64,000 bases of DNA from Pseudophaeobacter sp. EL27 (lineage in GTDB: Bacteria; Pseudomonadota; Alphaproteobacteria; Rhodobacterales; Rhodobacteraceae). The position numbers were made by a program, and so were the translations under genes. The stretch's first letter is position 1. Every line of letters starts with the position of its first letter. Below the pieces are notes generated by a model. The model worked only from the letters and a program-made list of their open reading frames with translations, was not told where the DNA came from and did no database searches. This document shows positions 1 to 9,492 of the stretch, piece by piece. Location of the stretch: positions 62,001 through 126,000 of the forward strand of contig NZ_OMPQ01000011.1 of assembly GCF_900313025.1 (NCBI RefSeq). The letters are read 5' to 3'.

Positions 1-2
1 GT

Positions 3-788
3 GTGATCTGCGTGGCCTTTATAGTTGTCGCGGGATACTTTCTCTTCACGCTAAAAAGTCCACGCGAATTAGCGCTGGAGACCCTTTCGGAGGCCCAATG
101 GGCAACAGAAGGTGACGATTTAAGCATTCAACTGGACGACTGCCGGTTAGATATCTCCATCACTCAGGCTGGGGGAAACAACCTGCGCAGATCCCGTTTG
201 CTTACGGATCTCTCGGAATTCAGCCATAAGACTGTCAACATACGGCCACTCGAGGATGGGCGCGCGATCCTGTCGTTGATGCCAAAACCCATTTCAAATC
301 AACTGCTTTCATCGGCTCAAAGACTCTTGTCCAAAGTCCCACCCAGCATGCACGGCCTCAAGGGCCACACCCTGACCATGTACCGCAATGACGGCACGGT
401 CACTCAGAACGCCCCTCTCCCACGGGAGCAGGCAGGGCAATGGTCCAAAGCCGATCTACGCCGCCTTCTGGAACAGCCTAACGGCAAACTCACCTTTCAA
501 CTCAGAGCTCTCCTCCCCGACCCAGAACCAGGGCAGCCTGCGGCACAAATTCAACCTCACGCGGATGCCCCTGCCCTTTTTGACTTCATACTGGCCGTAG
601 AAGCCGATCCAACACTTGCCGGCTATTCCTTCAACCTGATCCACAACGGAGAAACAGCAGCGCGCGACACCCTGGTCCTTGGCGGCTTAGAGTTCCCGGC
701 GCAGGTTCGACTTACAGTCGCTTCGCAAGACCAAGCCCGCGAAACCGCAAAGGCCCTGCTAAGATATAGTCAAGCCAACTGCCGGTAA
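3..788 (+). CDS. Hypothetical membrane-anchored protein, probably cut by the window edge
   Basis: I do not recognise this protein. The open frame runs from the first bases of the window (a GTG at 3 is available but the true start may lie outside) and encodes 261 residues. The first 15 or so residues are a hydrophobic stretch (ICVAFIVVAGYFLF), consistent with one N-terminal membrane anchor, followed by a soluble, mixed-charge region containing a few cysteines. No catalytic motif is visible. It is on the same strand as the NIPSNAP-like gene 40 bp downstream, so co-transcription is possible. Real coding is supported by its length and by the clean 40-bp gap to the next gene. Confidence 0.6.
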   Translation: MICVAFIVVAGYFLFTLKSPRELALETLSEAQWATEGDDLSIQLDDCRLDISITQAGGNNLRRSRLLTDLSEFSHKTVNIRPLEDGRAILSLMPKPISNQLLSSAQRLLSKVPPSMHGLKGHTLTMYRNDGTVTQNAPLPREQAGQWSKADLRRLLEQPNGKLTFQLRALLPDPEPGQPAAQIQPHADAPALFDFILAVEADPTLAGYSFNLIHNGETAARDTLVLGGLEFPAQVRLTVASQDQARETAKALLRYSQANCR

Positions 789-828
789 ACCAACTCATCG
801 CAACCTTTCTACCTAGAGGAGCAAAACC

Positions 829-1161
829 ATGATTTTGGAAATGCGCCGCTATACGTTGAACCCCGGCCAGCGCGAGGCCTTTATCCGCTTCTTTGAAGAG
901 GTAAATCGCACCGCCCTGCGCGAGGCCGGCATGTTGGTTTTTGGCCCCATGCGTGATCTCGAAGACCCAAACAAGGTGCATTGGATGCGCGCTTTTGAAA
1001 GCCTTGAGCAGCGCGAGACAATCAAACAGGCCTTTTATGACGGGCCGATCTGGACGCAGGAGGTCGAACCCTTGGTGATGCCACTCATCGCCCATTATGA
1101 GGCTTCGGTGGTGGAAACCACCGAGGGTTTTGAAGGCTTTGCAGGAACCGCAACTCTCTGA
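829..1161 (+). CDS. NIPSNAP family protein
   Basis: The 110-residue product has the dimeric alpha-beta barrel look of the NIPSNAP family: the opening MILEMRRYTLNPGQREAFIRF (read in parts: basic-aromatic start, then a helix), a middle VHWMRAFESLEQRE segment and a C-terminal strand. Family members are small ferredoxin-fold proteins, often of unknown substrate. The ATG at 829 follows a purine-rich TAGAGGAG sequence ending about 7 bases upstream, a good ribosome binding site. Function beyond the family is not inferable from the sequence. Confidence 0.8.
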   Translation: MILEMRRYTLNPGQREAFIRFFEEVNRTALREAGMLVFGPMRDLEDPNKVHWMRAFESLEQRETIKQAFYDGPIWTQEVEPLVMPLIAHYEASVVETTEGFEGFAGTATL

Positions 1162-1203
1162 TCGCTCCTGAGCAGAAGCGCTTGCGCGACCTCAAACCGC
1201 TCT

Positions 1204-1236
1204 CATCATCTTTCTAAAAATATTCCCGCCGGAGGC
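1204..1236. repeat. Dispersed 33-bp intergenic repeat, copy 1
   Basis: The 33 bases beginning CATCATCTTTC and ending CCCGCCGGAGGC match those at 41821-41853 in 30 of 33 positions, with the last 19 identical. A weaker relative (CTTTCCATAAATATTC) lies near 49970. All copies are intergenic. The element is followed here by GC-rich hairpins. Confidence 0.7.
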
Positions 1237-1259
1237 ACAGGGGCGGCTTTGCCGCCCAA

Positions 1260-1293
1260 CAAAAATGAGCTGCCCCATGGTCTATGGGGCAGC
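1260..1293 (-). terminator. Rho-independent terminator of dapB
   Basis: A perfect 10-bp stem (1269-1278 pairing with 1284-1293, 5-base loop) is followed on the minus strand by a TCATTTTTG tract. It lies 8 bp past the dapB stop codon. Confidence 0.75.
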
Positions 1294-1301
1294 CTGTGGC
1301 A

Positions 1302-2111
1302 TTACAGGCCTAGCACATCCAGCATGTCATATTCGCCTGGTGCCTGCTCCAGCCCCCAAAGCGCCGCCTTTACCGCACCACGGGCAAAGATGGCGCGATC
1401 CGTTGCCATATGGCGCAGCACAATACGCTCACCAGCGGCGGCAAAAAGCACATCATGTTCGCCGACGATATCGCCGCCGCGTATGGCGCTGAACCCGATG
1501 TCCCCCCGTTTGCGTGCGCCGGTGATGCCATCGCGACCAGAATCGGAGACATCCGCCAGGTTCACCCCGCGCCCCTCAGCAGCGGCTTCCCCCAGCATCA
1601 GCGCGGTGCCCGAGGGCGCGTCCACCTTGTGGTGGTGATGGGCCTCAATGACTTCGATGTCAAAATCCTCATCCAGAGCCGCGGCAACCTTTTTGGTCAG
1701 CTGCACCAGCAGGTTTACTCCCAGGCTCATATTCCCTGCCCGGACCAAAACCGCGTGGCGCGATGCGGGTTCCAGCTGGGCAATCTGCGCTTCCGACATG
1801 CCGGTGGTGCCAATCACATGTACCGCCCGCGCCTGTGCCGCCAGTTTTGAAAACGCCAATGTGGCTTCGGGCGATGTAAAATCAATCACCGCCTGCGCTT
1901 TGGAGAAAGCCTCCAACGGATCATCGGTGACCACCACCCCAATCTCCGCACCACCCATGGCGGTGCCAAGATCCTGACCAACCCAAGCATGGCCCGCGCG
2001 CTCCACCGCGCCCACCAGCCGCGCCTTGTCGCTGTCCAGAACCGTCTTGATCAGCATCTGCCCCATCCGGCCAGAAGCCCCTGTAATCACGATGCCTGGT
2101 GTCTCACTCAT
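1302..2111 (-). CDS. dapB: 4-hydroxy-tetrahydrodipicolinate reductase
   Basis: DapB reduces 4-hydroxy-tetrahydrodipicolinate with NAD(P)H in the diaminopimelate/lysine pathway in the cytoplasm. The 269-residue length is normal. Visible motifs are the N-terminal nucleotide loop GASGRMGQ (about 11-18), VIGTTGMS in the centre, and the signature [15 protein letters not shown] with the catalytic His and Lys about residues 155-170. The ATG at 2111 gives the expected N-terminus. It is divergent from rbfA, with about 110 bp between the two starts, so this gap should hold both promoters. Confidence 0.95.
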   Translation of the reverse strand: MSETPGIVITGASGRMGQMLIKTVLDSDKARLVGAVERAGHAWVGQDLGTAMGGAEIGVVVTDDPLEAFSKAQAVIDFTSPEATLAFSKLAAQARAVHVIGTTGMSEAQIAQLEPASRHAVLVRAGNMSLGVNLLVQLTKKVAAALDEDFDIEVIEAHHHHKVDAPSGTALMLGEAAAEGRGVNLADVSDSGRDGITGARKRGDIGFSAIRGGDIVGEHDVLFAAAGERIVLRHMATDRAIFARGAVKAALWGLEQAPGEYDMLDVLGL

Positions 2112-2222
2112 TGCTGTGGTCCTCGTCTTTGCATGGATGGGTCGCTAAAAAACTCTGCTGGTTTTCTCCTACCCGCTTGGCGGTGACTTGGCAAAGGGCT
2201 GGTTTCACCTTAGATCCAAGAT

Positions 2223-2618
2223 ATGGCAAAGAACAAATCTCCTGAGGGGCGCGCCCCCTCCCAACGGCAGCTGCGCGTCGGCGAGCTGATCCGCCGGACC
2301 CTGTCCGAAGTGCTTTCACGTGGGGAACTGCATGACCCAGAGCTGAACCGCATGTCCATCACCGTGGGCGAAGTCCGGGTCACGCCCGATCTGCGCATCG
2401 CCACCGCCTATGTGCTGCCGCTGGGCGGCAAGGGGCAGGAGGATCTGCTGAAGCTGCTGGGCCGCAACAAATGGGAACTGCGCACCCTCGCCGGTAAGAA
2501 ACTGGGGATGAAATACACCCCGGACCTGCGGTTCCAACTGGATCTCACCTATGACCAGATGGACGCCACCCGGCGGATGTTGGAACAGGACGCGGTACGC
2601 CGCGACATCGAGGATTGA
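2223..2618 (+). CDS. rbfA: 30S ribosome-binding factor A
   Basis: RbfA binds the 30S subunit during late maturation of the 16S rRNA 5' region. The 131-residue product has the KH-like fold pattern: [14 protein letters not shown] near the N-terminus, [19 protein letters not shown] in the middle and [11 protein letters not shown] near the end. Length is normal. The last codons overlap the start of the next gene (TTG at 2615 spans the TGA stop), suggesting translational coupling. truB, a common partner of rbfA, lies 1.8 kb downstream on the same strand. Confidence 0.95.
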   Translation: MAKNKSPEGRAPSQRQLRVGELIRRTLSEVLSRGELHDPELNRMSITVGEVRVTPDLRIATAYVLPLGGKGQEDLLKLLGRNKWELRTLAGKKLGMKYTPDLRFQLDLTYDQMDATRRMLEQDAVRRDIED

Positions 2619-3358
2619 TCCGCCGGACCCTCATACTGCTGGCAGCCCTCTGGGCCGTGCCAGCGGTTGGGTCCGACAAGGGGGCGGTCAACTGTAGCGA
2701 CCTCTCCTTTGACGACAATCGCTACACGATCTGCGAAGTAGATGCGTCCCGGGCCCAGTTAAAGCTGTTCTTGCGCGACGACCAGAGCCAGGTCTTTGGC
2801 CATTTCTCCAGCATCGAAGAGGCGCTCAAACCTGAGGGCAAAGAGCTGGTCTTTGCCACCAATGCCGGGATGTATCATGCCAATCGCGCGCCTGTTGGTC
2901 TGTATATCGAAGACGGCAAGGAAGAGATGCGACTGATTCCCAACGCCGGACCCGGAAACTTTGGCCTGCTGCCCAATGGGGTCTTCTGTCTGCGTCAGGG
3001 CCGCGCCGATGTCTTTGAAACGCTGAGTTTTCGCGATTCCGGCACCCACTGCACCTCCGCAACGCAATCGGGGCCAATGCTGGTGATCGACGGTGAATTA
3101 CATCCGCGGTTTTTACCAAACTCCACCTCCCACTACATCCGCAATGGCGTTGGCACCTCCGCCGATGGCCGCCGGGTGGTCTTTGCCATCTCACGCAACG
3201 CTGTGACTTTCCATCAGTTTGGCAGCCTGTTCCGGGATCATCTGAATTTGCCCAGTGCGCTTTACTTTGATGGCAATATCTCGCGGCTGCACGCGCCGCA
3301 GATTGGGCGCTCTGACGCCGGGTTCATGATGGGTCCGGTTGTAGGAGTGGTGGAATAA
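2615..3358 (+). CDS. Phosphodiester glycosidase-like (NAGPA/DUF2233) exported protein
   Basis: The 247-residue product starts with a typical signal peptide ([18 protein letters not shown], then cleavage near residue 20). The body carries the NAGPA-domain pattern: [42 protein letters not shown], and a final [12 protein letters not shown]. Proteins of this family act in the periplasm or at the surface on phosphodiester-linked sugars, but the substrate here is unknown. The start is a TTG overlapping the rbfA stop. Four cysteines suggest disulphides, in keeping with export. Confidence 0.75.
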   Translation: MIRRTLILLAALWAVPAVGSDKGAVNCSDLSFDDNRYTICEVDASRAQLKLFLRDDQSQVFGHFSSIEEALKPEGKELVFATNAGMYHANRAPVGLYIEDGKEEMRLIPNAGPGNFGLLPNGVFCLRQGRADVFETLSFRDSGTHCTSATQSGPMLVIDGELHPRFLPNSTSHYIRNGVGTSADGRRVVFAISRNAVTFHQFGSLFRDHLNLPSALYFDGNISRLHAPQIGRSDAGFMMGPVVGVVE

Positions 3359-3361
3359 CCC

Positions 3362-4267
3362 CTAGTCCACCGGTGGCACACCCTGTGCTTCTAGCATCCT
3401 GACATCCACGTCCTCACGACGCGCTCCTGCTCGAAACTCATCATAATGAATGACATGCGTTGGCAGCCTTACTCCCCAGTCGTATTTGAACGGTGTCGGT
3501 GAGGGGCTTTTAGAGCCGCCGTTCTCATGGGTCTGGGCATAGGCCGTGACAGCAGCGGGCGTGCGCCCTTTACTCGCAAGGTAACGGCTGACAAAACTAT
3601 TGTAGATCCCGTATTTCAATCCCAGCTTGGGCCGCTTGTTGCGAAACTCTGCGGGCATAAAGGGTGTCTTGCGCTGGCAGATCAGCTTGCCATCCTTGAA
3701 CATCTGGAAATAGACGTTCTGCCCCTGGCGGCCATAATGGGCAAAAATGGCAATATCGTTCCATCGCCCCCGCCACGAAGCCAGAGATCCGATTTTACAG
3801 GTCTGCCCATCCGCAAATAGCAGATAAGGATTGTCATTGAGGTTGATGCTCCACATCGGCATCAGCCAGCCTTCGGCCTTGACCTGCCCCAGCATGGTGT
3901 TCGCCCGACCCAGGCTGACAAAATCCTTTGGCACCAGAACCGAATAGCCATACCAGACGCCCTGTCCCGGTTTTGAGAAGGCGTTTTTGGGGCGTTCTTT
4001 CATTTCCACCCGCCCACGATCCGTACTGCAATCATCCCAACCAGACGATCTGCCACAATCCCCGTGACGAATTTCAAACCTTTGCGCCCTGTCCCCGCGT
4101 CGCACAGGCCCTGCAACCATTGCATGACGGTAGCTTTGCCTGTGGGACAGAGTTTCCAAACGGACATTCTTCAACACGGAATTGCGCAGCGGGCGCTCCT
4201 TGGTCAAAGCCAATTCAGGTAGCAGGAAAGATGTAACGACAAATAGAGAAAGAAAAACACTACGCAT
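3362..4267 (-). CDS. Exported polysaccharide lyase-like protein
   Basis: The 301-residue product begins with a signal peptide (MRSVFLSLFVVTSFLLPELA). The body resembles the heparin-lyase I-like beta jelly roll family (PF14099): RFEIRHGDC, GRVEMKERPKN, VWYGYSVLVPKDF, LGQVKAEGWLMPMWSIN and a Lys/Tyr-rich LGLKYGIYNSF. It would cleave or bind an acidic polysaccharide outside the inner membrane. I chose the ATG at 4267 rather than one 15 bases upstream because it places the basic residue directly before the hydrophobic core. It converges on the glycosidase-like gene with 3 bp between the stop codons. Confidence 0.6.
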   Translation of the reverse strand: MRSVFLSLFVVTSFLLPELALTKERPLRNSVLKNVRLETLSHRQSYRHAMVAGPVRRGDRAQRFEIRHGDCGRSSGWDDCSTDRGRVEMKERPKNAFSKPGQGVWYGYSVLVPKDFVSLGRANTMLGQVKAEGWLMPMWSINLNDNPYLLFADGQTCKIGSLASWRGRWNDIAIFAHYGRQGQNVYFQMFKDGKLICQRKTPFMPAEFRNKRPKLGLKYGIYNSFVSRYLASKGRTPAAVTAYAQTHENGGSKSPSPTPFKYDWGVRLPTHVIHYDEFRAGARREDVDVRMLEAQGVPPVD

Positions 4268-4384
4268 AAAAGAACTCCACAAAATTCAGGTCAGCCTACA
4301 GAGCTGCCTTAGTTGGTCAATTACATTTGACACAACAGCATCCCTGAGCTACCCCGCGCGCCTCACAGGAATTTGGGGACGGAC

Positions 4385-5299
4385 ATGGCACGCAAACGCA
4401 AAGGGCGCGATATTTCTGGTTGGCTGGTGGTGGATAAACCCGCCGGGCTGACCTCTACCGCTGTCGTGAACAAGGTGCGCTGGGCGCTGGAGGCCAAGAA
4501 GGCCGGCCATGCAGGCACCCTGGATCCCGAAGCAACCGGCGTGTTGGCCATTGCCCTGGGCGAAGCCACCAAGACCGTTCCCTATATTACCGATGCGCTC
4601 AAGGCCTATACCTTTACCGTGCGGCTGGGACAGGCCACCAATACCGATGACGCCGAGGGAGAGGTTATTGCCTCCAGCGATCTGCGCCCTACAGATGACG
4701 AAATCAAAGCGGCTCTGTCGCCGTTTATTGGCGAAATCCAGCAGGTGCCGCCCAAGTTCTCAGCGGTGAAAATCGACGGGCAGCGTGCCTATAAACTGGC
4801 GCGGGATGGCGATGAGGATTTTGAAATCGCCGCGCGGCCTTTATGGGTCGAAGAGCTGGTTCTGGTAGACCGCCCCGATGCCGACCACGTCGTGCTGGAA
4901 ATGACCTGCGGAAAAGGCGGTTATGTGCGCTCCATCGCCCGTGATCTCGGCGCTGCTTTGGGCTGCCATGGCCATGTAAAAGTGCTGCGCCGTATCTGGT
5001 CCGGACCGTTTGACGCCGCCGATGGGCTGAGCCTCGAGGATGTGCTGCGGATGGAGCGCACCCCCGAGCTCGACACCTATCTGCGTCCGCTGGAAGAAGG
5101 CCTGGCAGATCTGCCCGAGCTGAAATGCACGCCGGAAGGCGCGGTGCGGCTGCGCAATGGCAACCCCGGCATGGTTCTGGCATCAGATGTAGAATATGGC
5201 GACGAGGCCTGGGCCTCGATTGATGGCAAGGCTGTCGCCGTAGGGATCTACAAGGCGGGTGAATTGCACCCCTCCCGCGTGTTTGTGCAGCCTGGCTGA
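4385..5299 (+). CDS. truB: tRNA pseudouridine(55) synthase
   Basis: TruB makes pseudouridine 55 in the T-loop of tRNAs. The 304-residue product has the N-terminal [13 protein letters not shown] motif, the catalytic-Asp motif [14 protein letters not shown], and the later [17 protein letters not shown] and [12 protein letters not shown] segments. The ATG at 4385 is preferred over an in-frame TTG at 4373 because of the GGGGAC stretch just upstream and the usual family N-terminus (basic residues, then SGWL). Confidence 0.95.
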   Translation: MARKRKGRDISGWLVVDKPAGLTSTAVVNKVRWALEAKKAGHAGTLDPEATGVLAIALGEATKTVPYITDALKAYTFTVRLGQATNTDDAEGEVIASSDLRPTDDEIKAALSPFIGEIQQVPPKFSAVKIDGQRAYKLARDGDEDFEIAARPLWVEELVLVDRPDADHVVLEMTCGKGGYVRSIARDLGAALGCHGHVKVLRRIWSGPFDAADGLSLEDVLRMERTPELDTYLRPLEEGLADLPELKCTPEGAVRLRNGNPGMVLASDVEYGDEAWASIDGKAVAVGIYKAGELHPSRVFVQPG

Positions 5300-5370
5300 G
5301 CAATTGTCTGGCAGGTTCGCTCATCGCAACGAGGCTTGCCAGACATCACTGGGACTGGCAGGACAGAGCC

Positions 5371-5877
5371 ATGATCACTCGCAGCCATACCAAGGGCGAC
5401 GCGCCCTCCACCGCGGTCTATTCCGATTGTGAGACTTTTCGCTATAGCCTCACCCGGGTCTGGGAGCCGACGGGCAAGCGGGTGATGTTTGTCATGCTGA
5501 ACCCCTCCAAGGCGACCGAGATACAGAACGACCCCACCATCGAGCGCTGTGAACGGCGTGCCCGGGCGCTGGGGTTCGGGGGCTTTCAGGCGACCAATAT
5601 CTTTGCCATTCGCGCCACCGACCCAAAAGTGATGCGCCAGGCTGCGGATCCCGAAGGTCCCGACAACAGGGCGGCGATCCTCACCGGGATGGATTGGGCT
5701 GATATGGTGATCTGTGCCTGGGGCACCCATGGGGTCCACCGGGATCAAGGGCCTGCTATTGAAACCCTGCTACGCAACTGCGGCGCGCCTCTGCATCACC
5801 TGGGACTCAGCAAACACGGCCACCCCAAACACCCGCTCTATATTGCCTATAGCCAGCAGCCTCTGCTGTGGGATTAA
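5371..5877 (+). CDS. DUF1643 domain protein
   Basis: The 168-residue product matches the DUF1643 family: FRYSLTRVWEP, VMFVMLNPSKATEIQNDPTIERCERRA, GFGGFQATNIFAIRATDP and a final LHHLGLSKHGHPKHPLYI. Family function is unknown; members are often in phage or accessory contexts, but here the gene is simply 71 bp behind truB on the same strand. The length is normal for the family. Confidence 0.85.
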   Translation: MITRSHTKGDAPSTAVYSDCETFRYSLTRVWEPTGKRVMFVMLNPSKATEIQNDPTIERCERRARALGFGGFQATNIFAIRATDPKVMRQAADPEGPDNRAAILTGMDWADMVICAWGTHGVHRDQGPAIETLLRNCGAPLHHLGLSKHGHPKHPLYIAYSQQPLLWD

Positions 5878-6054
5878 TGCATTTTTAACGGTGCAAAAAT
5901 CACGGTTAACGCTTCAAACCGTTGAAGATCCCAAGGAAAGTCGCATTAACGATGTTCCTGATTTGTTTGGATACAATTAAGCAAAATATGACAAACTGAT
6001 CATGGATCGGCGCGAAATCTGCGCCACATCCAGGTCAGTTTTGGAGAAGATGCC

Positions 6055-7149
6055 ATGTTATGGTTAGCGGGTCTTTTGGGGCTCATGGGGATTGGCGGTG
6101 CCGCCCTGCTGGATTTTGGCGATGATGTGGCGTCAGATGACACCAGCGAGGCCCAATCCACCGGCGGAGGCTCAGATCCAGACTCTATGCCCGATGCCCC
6201 AATCACCCCAGCCGATGAATTTCTGGATGGTGCGGCCAGCGGCTCCGATCAGGGGCTGGAGATTTGCGACTTTATTGATGTGGACGGGGGTGACTCCCCT
6301 GCGGACAGCGGTTCAGGCGATCTGCCACTCTTTGACGGCGAACAGCTGACTGGATCTGACCAAATAGATATCCTGAGCGGCACCGGAATTGGCGATAGCA
6401 TTTCCGGGCTGGGCGGGGATGATCAGATCCATGGCTATGCGGGCGGCGACTCCCTCGACGGCGGCGAGGGCGACGACAGGCTGCACGGCGGCAGCGGCAC
6501 TGACACTCTGACTGGCGGTGAAGGTTCGGACCTGCTGCACGGCGAATACGGCGACGATTCCCTAGGCGGCGGCGCTGGCGACGACAATCTCTTTGGTCAC
6601 TTTGGCGCCGATACTCTGCTCGGCGGCGCAGGTGATGATCAGGGCCATGGTGGCCAGGGGGATGATTCCCTGAACGGTGGCAGCGGCAATGATGCCTTCC
6701 ATGGCAATGACGGCAACGACAGCCTTCAAGGCGGTGCCGGCCAGGACAGCCTCTTTGGCGGCGTCGGCAATGATCTGGTCTGGGGCGCCGATGACGGAAC
6801 GCAGGTGGATTACCTCAATGGCGGCGCTGGCGACGATACTCTGGTTGCAGGCGCCGGAGATATCGTGACGGCGGGCGATGGGGCGGATGAAATCTGGGCC
6901 GAGGATCTGACCGGCAGCGGCGCGGCCGTGCAACTGATGGATTTTGACAGCGCCGAGGATCAGCTGGTGGTGTTTTGGAACCCCGATGGCGAGGCAGAGC
7001 CTGAGATCTCGATCGAGGCCGACAGCGACGATCCCAGCCAACAGGTCGTGCGCGTCAACGGGTCTGAGGTTCTGCGTCTCACCGGGGCCGAGGGGCTGAG
7101 CGCCGACGATATTGCCTTGGTCGATGCGCAACTCAACCTTTCCACCTAG
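6055..7149 (+). CDS. RTX-type calcium-binding repeat protein
   Basis: The 364-residue product opens with a hydrophobic segment (MLWLAGLLGLMGIGGAALLDF), followed by an acidic linker and then residues about 95-275 made of GGxGxDxLxG nonapeptide repeats. These bind calcium and form a parallel beta-roll in RTX proteins, many of which are secreted by type I systems. Unlike classical RTX toxins it starts with a membrane-like segment and no transporter genes are next to it. The N-terminal form (short hydrophobic start, then an aspartate-rich linker) is common in roseobacters. Substrate or partner cannot be inferred. Confidence 0.85.
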   Translation: MLWLAGLLGLMGIGGAALLDFGDDVASDDTSEAQSTGGGSDPDSMPDAPITPADEFLDGAASGSDQGLEICDFIDVDGGDSPADSGSGDLPLFDGEQLTGSDQIDILSGTGIGDSISGLGGDDQIHGYAGGDSLDGGEGDDRLHGGSGTDTLTGGEGSDLLHGEYGDDSLGGGAGDDNLFGHFGADTLLGGAGDDQGHGGQGDDSLNGGSGNDAFHGNDGNDSLQGGAGQDSLFGGVGNDLVWGADDGTQVDYLNGGAGDDTLVAGAGDIVTAGDGADEIWAEDLTGSGAAVQLMDFDSAEDQLVVFWNPDGEAEPEISIEADSDDPSQQVVRVNGSEVLRLTGAEGLSADDIALVDAQLNLST

Positions 7150-7384
7150 TTTCTGTAGCGCCGCCAGACCCTGCCCGACAGACCTAAAATTGCTCCGGTG
7201 ACCGCCCCAATGCAGGTCTTTACGCCGCTGATGCAGTTCTCCTTTGCCTTTTCTCCCATTACCGCCTATACGCCCGCATCTGCCTTGGATCTGGCAACAG
7301 ATTCGCGGCGGTGCTACTCCATGGGCCTGCGCTGGACGACATCCCGGCCTGTGCCATCACTCTAACCTTTTAAAGGAGACCCCG

Positions 7385-7654
7385 ATGTCGATCACAGCTG
7401 AAGAAAAAGCACGCCTGATGAAAGAATTCGCAACCAAAGAAGGCGACACCGGTTCGCCCGAAGTACAGGTTGCTATCCTCACCTCGCGCATCAACACCCT
7501 GACCGAGCACTTCAAAACCCACAAAAAAGACAACCACGGTCGTCGTGGTCTTTTGAAAATGGTTGCTCTGCGTCGTAAGCTGCTGGACTACACCAAAGGC
7601 AAAGATGTGGCCCGTTACCAGGACCTGATCAAACGCCTTGGCATCCGCCGCTAA
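7385..7654 (+). CDS. rpsO: Small ribosomal subunit protein uS15
   Basis: The 89-residue product is a full-length S15 that binds the central domain of 16S r[22 protein letters not shown], the helix [12 protein letters not shown] and the end [16 protein letters not shown]. The ATG at 7385 is preceded by AAAGGAGACC, a strong ribosome binding site. Codon use is biased as expected for a highly expressed gene. rpsO is usually next to pnp; here pnp lies 4.2 kb away. Confidence 0.98.
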   Translation: MSITAEEKARLMKEFATKEGDTGSPEVQVAILTSRINTLTEHFKTHKKDNHGRRGLLKMVALRRKLLDYTKGKDVARYQDLIKRLGIRR

Positions 7655-7681
7655 GAATACCAATCCTTTCTGGATTATCAG

Positions 7682-7710
7682 CGCCCGCTCAAATCTGAGC
7701 GGGCGTTTTT
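7682..7710 (+). terminator. Rho-independent terminator of rpsO
   Basis: CGCCCGCTCA (7682-7691) pairs with TGAGCGGGCG (7696-7705) across a 4-base loop, followed by TTTTT. It is 27 bp past the rpsO stop. Confidence 0.9.
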
Positions 7711-7791
7711 CGTTTCGAATGAACTCGTCGGCTTGCATCAGTTGGGTTCAACATCTAGAAGCGAATGATAGGTTATAACATATGTGAATCC

Positions 7792-8088
7792 ATGCACTCC
7801 TCCCCTACCCGCCGCCGCTCCAAACGCAATCTTGGCGAAACCAGCGCAAAACGTCGCAAACGCAGCGAAGATCCCATGCTGGCCTATGATCAATTGCCAC
7901 GCGATCTTCGACTGTGGATCCAAAGCGCAAAACTGCCCTGGTCCCCCGCCTCCTGCCGCAGAGTCTGGCTCAAGACCAAAGCCAGAGGCGACAGTCTGGA
8001 GCAGACCCTGGCCAGCTTGGATCGTGCCGAAGCAGCAACACTAGCACGCGGCGGCAGGTCGAACGGAGTATCCAACTTCCCGGGCTAA
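7792..8088 (+). CDS. Small basic hypothetical protein, DUF6525-like
   Basis: The 98-residue product has a very basic N-terminus (TRRRSKRNLGETSAKRRKR) followed by MLAYDQLPRDLRLWIQSAKLPWSP and a C-terminal helix ending LDRAEAATLAR. This resembles small DUF6525-type proteins of Rhodobacterales that I recall with the same D-LP-LR-W pattern. I selected the ATG at 7792 over one at 7765. The end overlaps the convergent decarboxylase gene by 4 bp. Role unknown. Confidence 0.6.
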   Translation: MHSSPTRRRSKRNLGETSAKRRKRSEDPMLAYDQLPRDLRLWIQSAKLPWSPASCRRVWLKTKARGDSLEQTLASLDRAEAATLARGGRSNGVSNFPG

Positions 8089-9434
8089 CCTTTCGCCCCA
8101 ATCTGGACCAGCAGGTTCATCAATTGGTCCACATGTCGCTCCTCGGTGCGAAACGATGAGAGGCTGATGCGAAAGGCTGGGCGGTCCTGCCAGACCGTGC
8201 CACCAAACCACGAGGTACCACTGTTCTGAACTTGCGCCAGAATGGCCTGGGTGGCGGCGTCATCCTGGCCACGGACCAGAACCTGATTGAGCACCACACG
8301 ATTGAGCACTTCGAACCCTGCCTCATCCAGGGCGGCCACAATGCGGCGGGCCTGTTTATGGTGACGGTGAACCAATTCTGCCACGCCCTCCCGGCCCAGG
8401 CTACGTAGGGCTGCCCAGATTGGAATGCCACGCGCGCGGCGGGAAAACTCCAGGGTCAGGTTCTTTTGGGCCTCCGCCGAGGCGGTAGAATAGGCGGCAT
8501 CACTGTTCATCACCCGCGCCAGCGCCTGCGGTTCCCGGCAGATCGCCATTGCGCCATCATAGGGGGTGTTGAGCCATTTGTGACCATCTGTAGTCCAACT
8601 GTCAGCCTGCTCGACCCCCGAGGTCAGATGCCACAATTCCGGCGCCGCACGGGCCCACAGCCCAAAGGCCCCGTCCACATGTACCCAGGCCCCTGCCGCC
8701 TTGGCGCGGGGAATGATCGTCGAAAAATCATCAAACTCTCCAGTGTTGACCTCTCCTGCCTGCAACACCAGCAGGGTATTGGCGTCCATTTCAGGCAGCT
8801 GATCCGGGATTATCCTCCCCTTGTCATCTACCGGCGCCTTGATCACCCGGTTCCAGCCAAAGCCCAGAACCTGCAGCGCCTTTCGCACGGTGACATGAGT
8901 GCTGGCAGGCACCACCACCTTGACCTCTGGAGCGCCACACAACCCGTCATTCACCACATCCCAACCCTGCCGTGCCAACAGATCCGCCCGCGCCGCCGCC
9001 AAACAGCTGAGGCCACAAGCAGTGGCAGAGGTGCCAAAGGCCACGGCGCTGCTCCGTGGAAGATCCAGGATCTCCAGCAACCATTTGCTGGCTTGTTTTT
9101 CGATGGCATAGGCCGCTGGGCTGCCATCCTCAGTCGAGGCGCATTGATCCCAGGCAATCGCCAGACGTTCCGCCGCCGCAGCGACCGGCAGGCTGGCACC
9201 AATAACAAAGCCGAAATAGTTTGGCCCGTTGGAGGCAACAGTCCCGGGAGAGCCAAGATCATCCATCAGCGCGATGGTATCTGCGGCGGGATGACCCTGT
9301 TCAGGTAACGCCTCATCAAAACCTGCAAGTGCCGCAATATCCTGATCGGTGGGAAACACCCGGCGCGCATCGGCGCCCGATACATAGTCGCGGGCGCGCC
9401 TGTCGGCTTCCTGTAGCAACTGATCCTCGTTCAT
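8085..9434 (-). CDS. PLP-dependent group II amino-acid decarboxylase family protein
   Basis: The 449-residue product is a fold-type I PLP enzyme of the aromatic-L-amino-acid/glutamate decarboxylase family. The PLP lysine is in TTDGHKWLNTPYD, the aspartate that contacts the pyridine nitrogen is in WVHVDGAFGLW, and FGTSATACGLSCLAAAR forms the phosphate-binding region. Several such proteins act as decarboxylases or aldolases; the substrate cannot be read off. The ATG at 9434 is chosen (15 bases inside a longer frame). It is divergent from the ArsR regulator with a 58-bp gap, suggesting control by that regulator. Confidence 0.8.
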   Translation of the reverse strand: MNEDQLLQEADRRARDYVSGADARRVFPTDQDIAALAGFDEALPEQGHPAADTIALMDDLGSPGTVASNGPNYFGFVIGASLPVAAAAERLAIAWDQCASTEDGSPAAYAIEKQASKWLLEILDLPRSSAVAFGTSATACGLSCLAAARADLLARQGWDVVNDGLCGAPEVKVVVPASTHVTVRKALQVLGFGWNRVIKAPVDDKGRIIPDQLPEMDANTLLVLQAGEVNTGEFDDFSTIIPRAKAAGAWVHVDGAFGLWARAAPELWHLTSGVEQADSWTTDGHKWLNTPYDGAMAICREPQALARVMNSDAAYSTASAEAQKNLTLEFSRRARGIPIWAALRSLGREGVAELVHRHHKQARRIVAALDEAGFEVLNRVVLNQVLVRGQDDAATQAILAQVQNSGTSWFGGTVWQDRPAFRISLSSFRTEERHVDQLMNLLVQIGAKG

Positions 9435-9492
9435 GGCAGTCTCTCCCAATCCGAATCCATATCGGAAATGATCTATATAGAAGAATGACTAT
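9435..9492. promoter_or_regulatory. Divergent promoter/operator between decarboxylase and ArsR genes
   Basis: The 58-bp gap is AT-rich compared with its surroundings and holds the near-symmetrical stretch around ATATCGGAAATGATCTATAT (9460-9479). Its position between a metalloregulator-like gene and its divergent neighbour makes it the expected operator site, but no consensus can be proved by eye. Confidence 0.4.
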
